A program made the translations under genes and the position numbers. 64,000 nt of DNA. Origin: Candidatus Nanoarchaeia archaeon (lineage in GTDB: Archaea > Nanobdellota > Nanobdellia > SCGC-AAA011-G17 > GW2011-AR17). The stretch lies in the NCBI GenBank assembly GCA_028706745.1, contig JAQTVM010000003.1:1-64000 (forward strand), written 5' to 3'. The notes below the pieces were generated by a model. It was not told where the DNA came from. It did no database searches and was given only the letters and a program-made list of their open reading frames with translations. Shown here in pieces: positions 33,594 through 40,475 of this stretch. The first letter of the stretch is position 1. Each line of letters starts with the position of its first letter.

Positions 33594-34363
33594 AACCCCA
33601 GCGCTCCTGCAATCCTGTTTATTATGTACCGCCTGTCTCCTCCATATGGTATCTCAACCAGCTGGCTCTGGTCAACAAGCGACCAGCAGTAATAAGCCCC
33701 TTCCTGCTTCAGGTTTGGCTTTCCTGCAATCACTATCTTGTCGCCATATTCCCCGCCCTGCCCTAATATCTCTGTATCGTCCCAGAACATTATGTAATAA
33801 TACGCAGGCCTTCCTTCTGAATCCAGCTTTTTTAATATGGGCTTGCCTTCAGCACCGCCTGTGCCGTGAATCTGCTTTCCTGTGCAGATTGTTCTTCCCT
33901 GCGAGCCTTTTTCAAGGTAAGTGTAATCTGAATCTGCGAGATTGCCAACAGGAGTTCCGTCTCTTGTTGCATAAAGATAGCCCATGAACTGCATAATGTC
34001 AATGTCCTCTGAAACAGAGAAGAAATAAACCATTGTTTCTTTGTCATCTCCTGCCTCAAAGTCCCAGTCTCCCTTGCCGTACATCCACCATGACTTTTTC
34101 ATCATTGAGGCAAGCCCTTTCATGTCAACAGGCTCTTCAACATTGAAGATGTCGCACGCAGACGGAAGAAGCTCTTTTGTTATTATGCTGCCTGACCTGA
34201 ATCCGTTTGAAGCCCAGCAGCCGTACTCTTTCATGTCTTTCATGTTAATGCCGCCAACAACCATCCACACAATGCCCCCGATTACAACAGCTGCCGCAAT
34301 ATACAATATTATCTTTACAAGCATGCTTGTTTCTATCTCTCCTTTCTTGCTGAACATTTTCAT
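33590..34363 (-). CDS. Pilin-like surface protein, 257 residues
   Basis: Starts MKMFSKKGEIETSMLVKIIL: K-K-G followed by a Glu five residues on and a hydrophobic helix, as in class III signal peptides of archaeal type IV pilins. An extracellular domain follows with three cysteines, WWMYGKGDWDFE, and a strand-rich C-terminus. Its ATG overlaps the preceding 32-residue gene by 4 nt and its stop overlaps the next. It is probably a major or minor pilin assembled by the FlaJ protein encoded upstream. Confidence 0.8.
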   Translation of the reverse strand: MKMFSKKGEIETSMLVKIILYIAAAVVIGGIVWMVVGGINMKDMKEYGCWASNGFRSGSIITKELLPSACDIFNVEEPVDMKGLASMMKKSWWMYGKGDWDFEAGDDKETMVYFFSVSEDIDIMQFMGYLYATRDGTPVGNLADSDYTYLEKGSQGRTICTGKQIHGTGGAEGKPILKKLDSEGRPAYYYIMFWDDTEILGQGGEYGDKIVIAGKPNLKQEGAYYCWSLVDQSQLVEIPYGGDRRYIINRIAGALGL

Positions 34364-34458
34364 AGGTTAGCGCCTGACTTTAATTTCATTACTATTGCAA
34401 ATATCAATACTCCAACCAGTATTGCCAAAACCAGCATTATCACGCTTCTTGTTGCCAA
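34360..34458 (-). CDS. 32-residue single-TM microprotein with TTG start
   Basis: The 108 bases between flaJ and the pilin gene encode 32 codons starting TTG at 34458, preceded by AAGAGG, and ending with TGA that overlaps the next ATG (ATGA). The product (ATRSVIMLVLAILVGVLIF, then AIVMKLKSGANL) is one hydrophobic helix with a basic end. It has no processing motif. Spacing supports translation, but the TTG start keeps confidence moderate. Confidence 0.55.
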   Translation of the reverse strand: MATRSVIMLVLAILVGVLIFAIVMKLKSGANL

Positions 34459-34471
34459 TTTTTCCTCTTTT

Positions 34472-36685
34472 TTATCCTGCTGCCAATGCCTTCTGCGCAA
34501 TCATTGCAGCCAGGGCATTGAACACAAGCATCGTAAGCCCTGCCACCACTATATAAAAGACAGTGCCCTTATATAAGTTTTTGCCGAGCGAATATTCCTC
34601 GTTTAATTTGTCAACCCCGTTTTCTATTCCGTTTCCAAGTATGGTAAGCACGTATATGACTTCAACAAGGTAAATTCCCACAACAATCTGCAGGAAATAA
34701 GGGGGCATTAACCCTGACAAGTCAAACATGTCAATGGGGATTCCGCCCAAACCGCCTGTTTCTGCTCCGCCCTGCATTTCAAGCGTGCTTGCAAGCCCGC
34801 CCATTATTGCGGTAATCATTGTGCCTATGCCCACAACAATGCCTGATATTACAGGCGACAAAAATGAAACCTGCGCTTTCATTGAACTTGATGTTTCTGC
34901 AAGCAAGTCCTTTAATCTTTCATTAACCTTGTTAATCCTGTCAAGGTATGTTGAGATGTTAATCATTGCCTTTGACACAACAGCGGGGCCCTTGTTTGAT
35001 GTTTCAACCAAAACCCTCATTGAGCTGTCAATCAAGGAGCTTGGATATTCGTTTATTGCTCCCACTTTTTCGTCAAAGATTGCATTCCTGACGCTCATTC
35101 CGCCTCTTCTTATGTTGTTGTCAACTATTGCAAAGAAGTTTCCTGTTGGTGTGCCGTGAAGTGTTTCAGCGACAGAGCTGAATGCCATTTCAGTGGGTAT
35201 TCCGGAGCCAAGCCTGTTGCCAAGCTGGAACAATGCGCCCTGGAATTCATTCTCAAGCTTTTTTGTCTCATTCCTTACAACCATTAGCCTGTTTGAGCGT
35301 ATCTTGTAATACATGCCCATTCCAACTGCAATTCCCAGAGTGATAAGCAGGCTGAGCAATGATGCGCCTATTCCGAAAGGTCCTGCTGTTTTTGTGACTT
35401 CTGTGTCCCCGCAGAGCATGTCAACATCCTTGTATTCAAGAATCCATCCAAACGGCTGTTCAGGGTCTCCTATAGGGAAATCTGTTCCGGGCATTACCAT
35501 GTGCATAACCAAAGGCAGAAGTCCGATAAGAACTATCATTGAGCCGTATATCCACGCAATCTTTTTCGGGCTTACTTCCACTCCGCCTGAGATATACATT
35601 CTCATGCTCCTGTATTTTGGATGACTTTCATAAATATTCGTCTGCGCATATCCCACCGGCCTTTTTGCCATTATCCTGTATCCCATGAAATAAACACCTA
35701 TTGGAAGAGCGATGTTGTAAAGCAGGGCAAGCTGATACCATTTTACGCCCATGAATGCGCCCACAAGAGGGAGGATTATCAAGCCCAATACAGGAAGTAT
35801 GACTCCAAGCATGTGAAGCGTTGTGATGGGCCCTTTTGTTTCCTGCGCATAATGCATCATGTTGTTGTAAGTTCCTTCAAGCATTACTTCAAGGGCTTTT
35901 TCAAGAAGCTCAACCCTTCTCTGCTCATTGCCTTCAAACAATGACGACTCAATAAGGTGGAATGCCTCTATGAATTCAAGGTTGAAGTCCTTCCACTGCT
36001 CAAGGTAAATGTCAATTGCCGTCTTTATGTTTGAATACTTCTGCGTTTCAACATCCCATACTATTTTTCTCAGGTCCAGGGCAAGAGGATTGCCGATATG
36101 CTCTCCTGCAAACTTTATCGCGTGCTCAAGGTTTGAAGTGTGCCTCATGTACATCACTATATATAATATGCAGAGAACCATTTGGTTTGACGCCTGCAGG
36201 CGCCATTTCATTGCAAGATGCAGGGGATAATTGCTTATTATCTTGACACAAGCTATTCCTCCGATAATAAGTATTATGGGAAGCAGGAGCTGTGTTGAGC
36301 AGGTTATGCCTGCCTCTGTAAGAAAAAATGAGATTCCCAGTATTGCAACGCCGAGTATTATCAGCATTATCATCACAAGAGTGCCAAGGGAATAAGCTCC
36401 GGCGGGAGTGATGCCGAGATGGCACCTTTCTATTGCCTCATCCAGCTTTTTTGCATCCTCGGGCTTTGGCTCAACCTTCAGCACTTTTTCCGCAAAATTG
36501 CACGCCTGTTCATAAAATCCCAGGCTTGACTTCAATGCCTCATCCCTGAAAACAGTGTAATCCTTTGAGAAAATCTTTTCAGGGCCCGGCTCGTCCATCA
36601 TGTTGGGACCAAGCCTTGAATCTATCTTCATGCCGTACCTGCCCATTATTTTTTCAACGTTTGCGTCAGAGCCCAGTATGCCCAT
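34472..36685 (-). CDS. Type IV pilus/archaellum-type membrane platform protein (FlaJ/TadC-like)
   Basis: 737 residues with two T2SSF-type halves, each with a cytoplasmic helical domain and membrane helices; the second half has FQLGNRLGSGIPTEMAFSSVAE, the most conserved element. This is the polytopic platform that works with the FlaI/GspE-type ATPase to assemble pilins. The ATPase is encoded 4 kb away on the opposite strand (40476). The gene heads the minus-strand operon with three short or pilin-like genes and three large surface-protein genes. ATTATATAAAAG about 25 nt before the ATG suggests leaderless transcription. Confidence 0.9.
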   Translation of the reverse strand: MGILGSDANVEKIMGRYGMKIDSRLGPNMMDEPGPEKIFSKDYTVFRDEALKSSLGFYEQACNFAEKVLKVEPKPEDAKKLDEAIERCHLGITPAGAYSLGTLVMIMLIILGVAILGISFFLTEAGITCSTQLLLPIILIIGGIACVKIISNYPLHLAMKWRLQASNQMVLCILYIVMYMRHTSNLEHAIKFAGEHIGNPLALDLRKIVWDVETQKYSNIKTAIDIYLEQWKDFNLEFIEAFHLIESSLFEGNEQRRVELLEKALEVMLEGTYNNMMHYAQETKGPITTLHMLGVILPVLGLIILPLVGAFMGVKWYQLALLYNIALPIGVYFMGYRIMAKRPVGYAQTNIYESHPKYRSMRMYISGGVEVSPKKIAWIYGSMIVLIGLLPLVMHMVMPGTDFPIGDPEQPFGWILEYKDVDMLCGDTEVTKTAGPFGIGASLLSLLITLGIAVGMGMYYKIRSNRLMVVRNETKKLENEFQGALFQLGNRLGSGIPTEMAFSSVAETLHGTPTGNFFAIVDNNIRRGGMSVRNAIFDEKVGAINEYPSSLIDSSMRVLVETSNKGPAVVSKAMINISTYLDRINKVNERLKDLLAETSSSMKAQVSFLSPVISGIVVGIGTMITAIMGGLASTLEMQGGAETGGLGGIPIDMFDLSGLMPPYFLQIVVGIYLVEVIYVLTILGNGIENGVDKLNEEYSLGKNLYKGTVFYIVVAGLTMLVFNALAAMIAQKALAAG

Positions 36686-36756
36686 TATTAGTTCACTTAT
36701 CCCTCTTTTATATAATTCTAAATATGCTATTTTAGTGGGCTTTTGGATTTATAAAT

Positions 36757-36796
36757 GTAGTTAGTAGTGTTTAGTTGGTAGTTTGTAGTTGTTGGC
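36757..36796 (+). repeat. TAGTTGGTAGTTTGTAGT-type repeat tract
   Basis: Degenerate G/T-rich tract (GTAGTTAGTAGTGTTTAGTT, GGTAGTTTGTAGTTG) upstream of flaJ, of the same family as those at 1602, 2566 and 13061. Confidence 0.5.
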
Positions 36797-36825
36797 AAAA
36801 CGAAAACAAAGAATATGGGCAGAGA

Positions 36826-36894
36826 TTACTTCTTCCTTGCCCTTAAATCCTCAACAAACAAACTGCAGACAGTTTGATCATCAAGGCGGGCATC
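36826..36894 (-). pseudogene. Duplicated 3' end of the adjacent coiled-coil gene
   Basis: On the minus strand a 22-codon frame ends LFVEDLRARKK then stop. The neighbouring gene (36956-37441) ends IVEDLRARKK then stop. The DNA differs at synonymous sites (GAGGATTTAAGGGCAAGGAAG against GAGGACCTCCGGGC), so this is an old duplication or the remnant of a tandem paralogue. Between the two copies lies a GGGCA...TGCCC palindromic element. Confidence 0.55.
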
Positions 36895-36911
36895 TCACTT
36901 CGTTCGTGCCC
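36888..36911. repeat. GGGCA-TGCCC palindromic element
   Basis: GGGCATCTCACTTCG then TTCGTGCCC, whose minus strand contains CGAACGAAGTGAG. That half matches the elements in lspA and in the 70-residue membrane gene. Confidence 0.45.
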
Positions 36912-36955
36912 ACCGAAATGTTTCAAAGAATACTTATTCTTACACAGCAATATAC

Positions 36956-37441
36956 TTATTTTTTTCTAGCCCGGAGGTCCTCAACAATTCTGCCAAGCTC
37001 TTTTATGTTTGAAGTCAAAGGCTCCAGAATCTTCTGCATTACCTGCTCAAGCGCTTTCATCTCGGCTGAAAGGTCTTTCATTGAGCCTTCATATTCTCCG
37101 ACTTTTCCAATCATTGCTGCCTGCATTGTGTCAAACCTTGACTGCAGCCTGAGAATTTCCTGCTTTGCAGATTCCATGTCATCCTCAACCTGCACTTTCC
37201 AGGTTGTGATGTCGCCCATGCTGGTCAGCATGTCTTTCCATTTTTCCTCAATTATTTCCTCAACAACAGACTGCATCTCGTCATAGCTCATTGAAGTTGA
37301 AGAAGGCATTTGCGGAAGCTCTGCAGAAGGCGTCATTGACGGCATTGCAGCAGTTGGTGTCGGAGCCGGCACCGGAATATCTTCCTCAACCTGGTTTATT
37401 GCAGAAATCTGCATGTTCTCATTAGGGTTTTCTTCCGGCAT
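36956..37441 (-). CDS. Coiled-coil protein of the pilus locus (1)
   Basis: 161 residues: an acidic N-terminus, a Pro/Met/Ser-rich linker (about 22-50), a helix (SYDEMQSVVEEIIEEKW), then a coiled coil to the end. No membrane segment. It overlaps the preceding gene by 20 nt, so the pair is translationally coupled. It may act as a cytoplasmic accessory of the pilus ATPase/FlaJ machine, as FlaC/D/E do for archaella (analogy only; no clear homology). Confidence 0.72.
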   Translation of the reverse strand: MPEENPNENMQISAINQVEEDIPVPAPTPTAAMPSMTPSAELPQMPSSTSMSYDEMQSVVEEIIEEKWKDMLTSMGDITTWKVQVEDDMESAKQEILRLQSRFDTMQAAMIGKVGEYEGSMKDLSAEMKALEQVMQKILEPLTSNIKELGRIVEDLRARKK

Positions 37442-37898
37442 TCAGTTTCACCTCTTTCTTTTGCATTGGCTGTTCAGGCTCTTTTGCCCTTGCGGGCTCA
37501 TTCTGGGCAGGAATATTATCCTGTTTTCCCTCTTCAATCCGCCTTAATTCCCTCTGCACGATGTTTTTCACATCGCTGTCTGTCACAAAATTAAGAGGGT
37601 TCCACAGCTTAATATACTTTTCCAATAGCTTTACCTCGTCCTTTCTTGAAAAATTCGCAGCCTCTTCTGACAAATGCTTAAGTATGTTCTTGACTTTTTC
37701 AAGGTCATTTTTTACATCCCTTATCTCTGCTTCTTCCGCCTTAATGTCCTTTGTAAGTTTCTTGTGGTGCTCTATCATGTTCTGGTTGACAAGAAGAAGC
37801 CTTTCGCTCATAAGAGTGTATTTGCTCTCAAGAATCCTTATCCTGTTGACAAGTTCGACAATTATGTCCTGGCCCTGCTGTTCAGCCTCTCCTTCCAT
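37422..37898 (-). CDS. Coiled-coil protein of the pilus locus (2)
   Basis: 158 residues: leucine-spaced coiled coil from about 10 to 85, then a compact block LLEKYIKLWNPLNFVTDSDV that looks like a conserved short domain, then a basic Pro-rich tail. GATATATAAAC lies about 30 nt before the ATG, so it starts a two-gene transcript with the 161-residue partner. It lies between flaJ and the AbiE/ATPase genes, suggesting a role with the pilus machinery (inference). Confidence 0.75.
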   Translation of the reverse strand: MEGEAEQQGQDIIVELVNRIRILESKYTLMSERLLLVNQNMIEHHKKLTKDIKAEEAEIRDVKNDLEKVKNILKHLSEEAANFSRKDEVKLLEKYIKLWNPLNFVTDSDVKNIVQRELRRIEEGKQDNIPAQNEPARAKEPEQPMQKKEVKLNAGRKP

Positions 37899-37955
37899 GC
37901 CCTAATTAAAGGGAATTATGTTTATATATCTAATGGTGGGGTTGATTATTGGGAA

Positions 37956-38006
37956 AGTAGTTTGTAGTGTGTAGTGGGCGGTTGGCAGGGAAGTGGCGGG
38001 CAGAGA
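37956..38006 (+). repeat. TAGTTTGTAGTGTGTAGT-type repeat tract
   Basis: Another member of the G/T-rich family (GTAGTTTGTAGTGTGTAGT, GGGCGGTTGGCAGGG), upstream of the minus-strand coiled-coil pair. Confidence 0.45.
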
Positions 38007-38063
38007 AGGCGGGCCTCCGGCATGAATTAATGCTCTTTTAGCACTTTGCCTTTTTTTATTGTT

Positions 38064-38660
38064 TTATAAAACCCCTAACCGGGAAAGCTCTTTTTTTAAT
38101 TGCCTTACATTCCTGAAGCGAATTCCGTGGATTCCAGCAGACTTTGCAATATCTACAAACTTTTGGATATCGTCAATAAAAATGCATTCTTTGGCTTTAA
38201 GATGGTTTCTCTTCAAGGCAAGCTTGAAGATAGCCTTTGTATCCTTTGAAAGGTGCACTTCGTTTGAGTTTATGACATCATCAAAATTATCAAACAGCCC
38301 TCTTTTTTTGTTGATAATTACATGGGGCTTGATTGTATTGGAGATGAGAATGGTTTTGTAGCGCTTTCTTAATCTTTTTAACAACGATACCATTTTTGGA
38401 TCTATCTTGGTTGTTTTTTCATAGTTTTTAGCCCATAAGTTATCAGGTATCTTTCCAGGGTCAATTCCTTCTGATTTTGCTATGATTCTCCAGTATTCTT
38501 TCTCAGACATCTTTCCGGCGCATAGCGGACCGTTATAATGGTTAATCTTTTCCCACAGTTTCTGCTTGTTTTTTGGCCTGAAGATTCTGGCAAACATGCT
38601 GATTTGGTTTCCTGTTTTTACTATTACTCCGCCTGCGTCAAAGAGCATTGCCTTAATCAT
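38064..38660 (-). CDS. HAD-superfamily hydrolase
   Basis: 198 residues with HAD motifs: FDAGGVI (Asp nucleophile; the second Asp of DxD is Gly), ILISNT, a Lys in LSKDTKAIF, and FIDDIQKFVDIA. The DxG variant resembles HAD-IA proteins with relaxed first motifs. The substrate is unknown. GATTTATATTC about 30 nt before the ATG indicates its own promoter. It is not linked to a recognisable pathway. Confidence 0.82.
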   Translation of the reverse strand: MIKAMLFDAGGVIVKTGNQISMFARIFRPKNKQKLWEKINHYNGPLCAGKMSEKEYWRIIAKSEGIDPGKIPDNLWAKNYEKTTKIDPKMVSLLKRLRKRYKTILISNTIKPHVIINKKRGLFDNFDDVINSNEVHLSKDTKAIFKLALKRNHLKAKECIFIDDIQKFVDIAKSAGIHGIRFRNVRQLKKELSRLGVL

Positions 38661-38752
38661 ATCGTACTAAACTAGGGTAAAACAGAATATAAATCTATTT
38701 ATTGGTGGTATGTTAATAGTATGATAGTATGCCACAATCTAGAGCTTTCTTG

Positions 38753-38879
38753 TCAAGTGGTTTCCAGAAAAACTATAAAAAACACGAATTCTGTTCCGAG
38801 GATAATCCGGAAGAATGAGCCTTCTATTGAAAATAAGTATAGTTTCGCCGAAAATATGCATACCACTTGCCACTTGCCA
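38753..38879. mobile_element. MITE-like element B
   Basis: About 127 bp with CAAGTGG near the left end and CCACTTGCCACTTGCC at the right. The plus strand aligns with the reverse complement of element A (14936-15070): CAAGTGGTTT, AAAACT, TAAAA, TTCCGAG, TCCGGAA, then near the end TTTC..CCGAAAA and ACCACTTGCCAC. It lies in the 264-base spacer before the AbiE locus; the remainder of that spacer shows nothing besides the TATA-like box of the HAD gene. Confidence 0.55.
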
Positions 38880-38924
38880 TGCGAACGCGCAGCGTTTATA
38901 TGCTTGCCTGCTTTGTGATTTCTT

Positions 38925-39041
38925 ATGGCAAAAGAAATATCCGTGAAAAGATTCGCAGAGCTTCTGGAAAAAGGAAAGTTCAAAGAGATAGAAGACAGCA
39001 TATTGATAATGGATTTAACCCCCAAACAGAAAAGTTTATAA
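38925..39041 (+). CDS. 38-residue ORF just upstream of the AbiE genes
   Basis: ATG at 38925 opens 38 codons (starts MAKEISVKRFAELLEKGK, ends LTPKQKSL). A GTTTATATG box lies about 26 nt upstream, so a leaderless mRNA would begin at this ATG. The stop TAA overlaps the TATA-like box (TTTATAA) of the AbiEi gene. The peptide has a helix with mixed charges. It could be a small regulator or third component of the AbiE locus, or a remnant. Unknown. Confidence 0.5.
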   Translation: MAKEISVKRFAELLEKGKFKEIEDSILIMDLTPKQKSL

Positions 39042-39076
39042 ACTTACTAACACTAATTAGTAAATAACTTACTAAT
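39035..39076 (+). promoter_or_regulatory. AbiE promoter with TTACTAA/TTAGTAA operators
   Basis: After a TTTATAA box (about 39035-39041) come TTACTAA (39044-39050), TTAGTAA (39057-39063) and TTACTAA (39069-39075), forming two overlapping inverted repeats spaced 6 and 5 nt. They lie between the TATA box and the AbiEi start, which is where a repressor would block transcription. AbiEi antitoxins are known to bind promoter inverted repeats and repress their operon; that this is the site here is inference. Confidence 0.6.
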
Positions 39077-39087
39077 TGGTGTTAAAA

Positions 39088-39588
39088 ATGCGAGGATTGT
39101 CAAGCAAGGAGATGGAAATTGTGTCGTGGCTGGAGTTTTACAAAAAGTATTTCTTCTCAGCCAAAGATATAGAGCAATTTTCAAAAAGCAGGATGCAAAG
39201 GTATAACATTATCAAGGGGCTTATACAAAAAGGGAGAATAGTAAAGCTGGGCAAAACAAGATACTGCCTTGTTCCTGTAAAGGCAAAGTCAGGCAAATGG
39301 GCAGAGCACCCTTTCATAATAGCTGACGAGGCTTGCGGAGGGAAGGATTACTTCATAGGGGGATGGGCGGCTGCAAACTACTGGGGGCTTACAGAACAGA
39401 TTCCCATGCAGACAGACGTGTATACAACGAGAAGGCAGGGTGTTCTTGAAGCGCTAAGCTCAAGGATTGTTTTTCACAGGACAACAAAGGCAAAAGCAGA
39501 AAGGGCTGTAAAAAAAGAAATCAGCAAACATAGGTTCAGGATACAGCCAAAAAAGGATTCAAGAAAATGGATGGAATCAAGGCAATAA
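39088..39588 (+). CDS. AbiEi-type antitoxin/transcriptional regulator
   Basis: 167 residues. The N-terminal half is a winged helix (LSSKEMEIVSWLEFY, FSAKDIEQ) and the rest resembles AbiEi: RYCLVPVKAKSGKWAEHPFI, YFIGGWAAANYWGL and a basic C-terminus. ATG at 39088 is chosen; the TTG/GTG starts upstream would overlap the operator repeats. It overlaps the AbiEii gene by 22 nt. In type IV toxin-antitoxin systems this protein neutralises the toxin's effect without binding it and represses the operon. Confidence 0.87.
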   Translation: MRGLSSKEMEIVSWLEFYKKYFFSAKDIEQFSKSRMQRYNIIKGLIQKGRIVKLGKTRYCLVPVKAKSGKWAEHPFIIADEACGGKDYFIGGWAAANYWGLTEQIPMQTDVYTTRRQGVLEALSSRIVFHRTTKAKAERAVKKEISKHRFRIQPKKDSRKWMESRQ

Positions 39589-40373
39589 GCGAGGATGAGC
39601 TGAGGGACATAGCATCAAAAATGCCTTACAGCTGGCTTGTGCTTGTTAAGGACTACTACATTACCATTATGCTTTGCCTGCTGAAAGAAATAGACGGAAT
39701 ATATTTTAAGGGAGGCACTGCCCTGCAAAAAGTATTTCTCAGGCATACAAGGCTAAGCGAAGACATAGATTATACTGTTAAGGGGAATTTGAAGGAAATT
39801 ATTGAGAAGATAACAGGAATTCTTGAAAAGAGCGGGCTGTTCACCGGTATGGCTGTTGAAAAAGAGAGGGAAGGCTTTGCAAGGATTACTGCAAAATACA
39901 GGGCATTCGGAAAATATGAAGGCAGCGTGTTCATAGATCTCAATAGCAGGGGCACTATATTAAGAAATCCGGAAATGCATTCTGTGAACCATTTTTATGC
40001 AGGGTTTATACCTGAATTTGAAATCAGGACACTTGCAAAGGCAGAGGCTGCTGCGGAAAAGGTAAGGGCAGCAATACAAAGAAACAAGCCAAGGGACCAT
40101 TATGACATTTACATGATTCTCAAGGCAGGAATTCCAATAGATAATGAAATTGTAAGGATGAAATGCGCGGATTCCGGAATAGAGTTTGACATTACAAAAA
40201 TGTTCAACAAGGCAAGCAGGCTTAAGCACAGGTGGGATGATGATTTAATGCCATTGATGGCTGAAAAAGTTTCTTTCGATGAAGTTATGAAAACGCTGGC
40301 AGGGCATTTCAAGCTGAAGGAAGAGAAAAAAGCGAAAAAAGAATTTAATGCAAAGAAACAGAAAACAGGATAA
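39567..40373 (+). CDS. AbiEii-type nucleotidyltransferase toxin
   Basis: 268 residues with the AbiEii signature YFKGGTALQKVFLRHTRLSEDIDYTV: GG-T, then DxD-type acid residues. AbiEii family toxins transfer nucleotides, in studied members onto tRNA acceptor ends. The protein has a Lys-rich C-terminal tail. It overlaps the antitoxin gene by 22 nt, ensuring coupled expression. AbiE systems give phage defence or plasmid stability; here the locus sits between pilus genes. Confidence 0.9.
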   Translation: MDGIKAISEDELRDIASKMPYSWLVLVKDYYITIMLCLLKEIDGIYFKGGTALQKVFLRHTRLSEDIDYTVKGNLKEIIEKITGILEKSGLFTGMAVEKEREGFARITAKYRAFGKYEGSVFIDLNSRGTILRNPEMHSVNHFYAGFIPEFEIRTLAKAEAAAEKVRAAIQRNKPRDHYDIYMILKAGIPIDNEIVRMKCADSGIEFDITKMFNKASRLKHRWDDDLMPLMAEKVSFDEVMKTLAGHFKLKEEKKAKKEFNAKKQKTG

Positions 40374-40475
40374 TAATGCCGGAGGCCGGCTTTCCTTTCT
40401 GCTGCTCATTGATTGTATTTTCACGCTAATCTTTATATACCTTAATCCCTTATCTATACCTATAAAAGAGGAAAT

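Noticed and set aside
38867-39067. Plus-strand 66-codon frame
   Set aside because: Overlaps the better-supported 38-codon ORF and the AbiE operators; basic, low-quality product.
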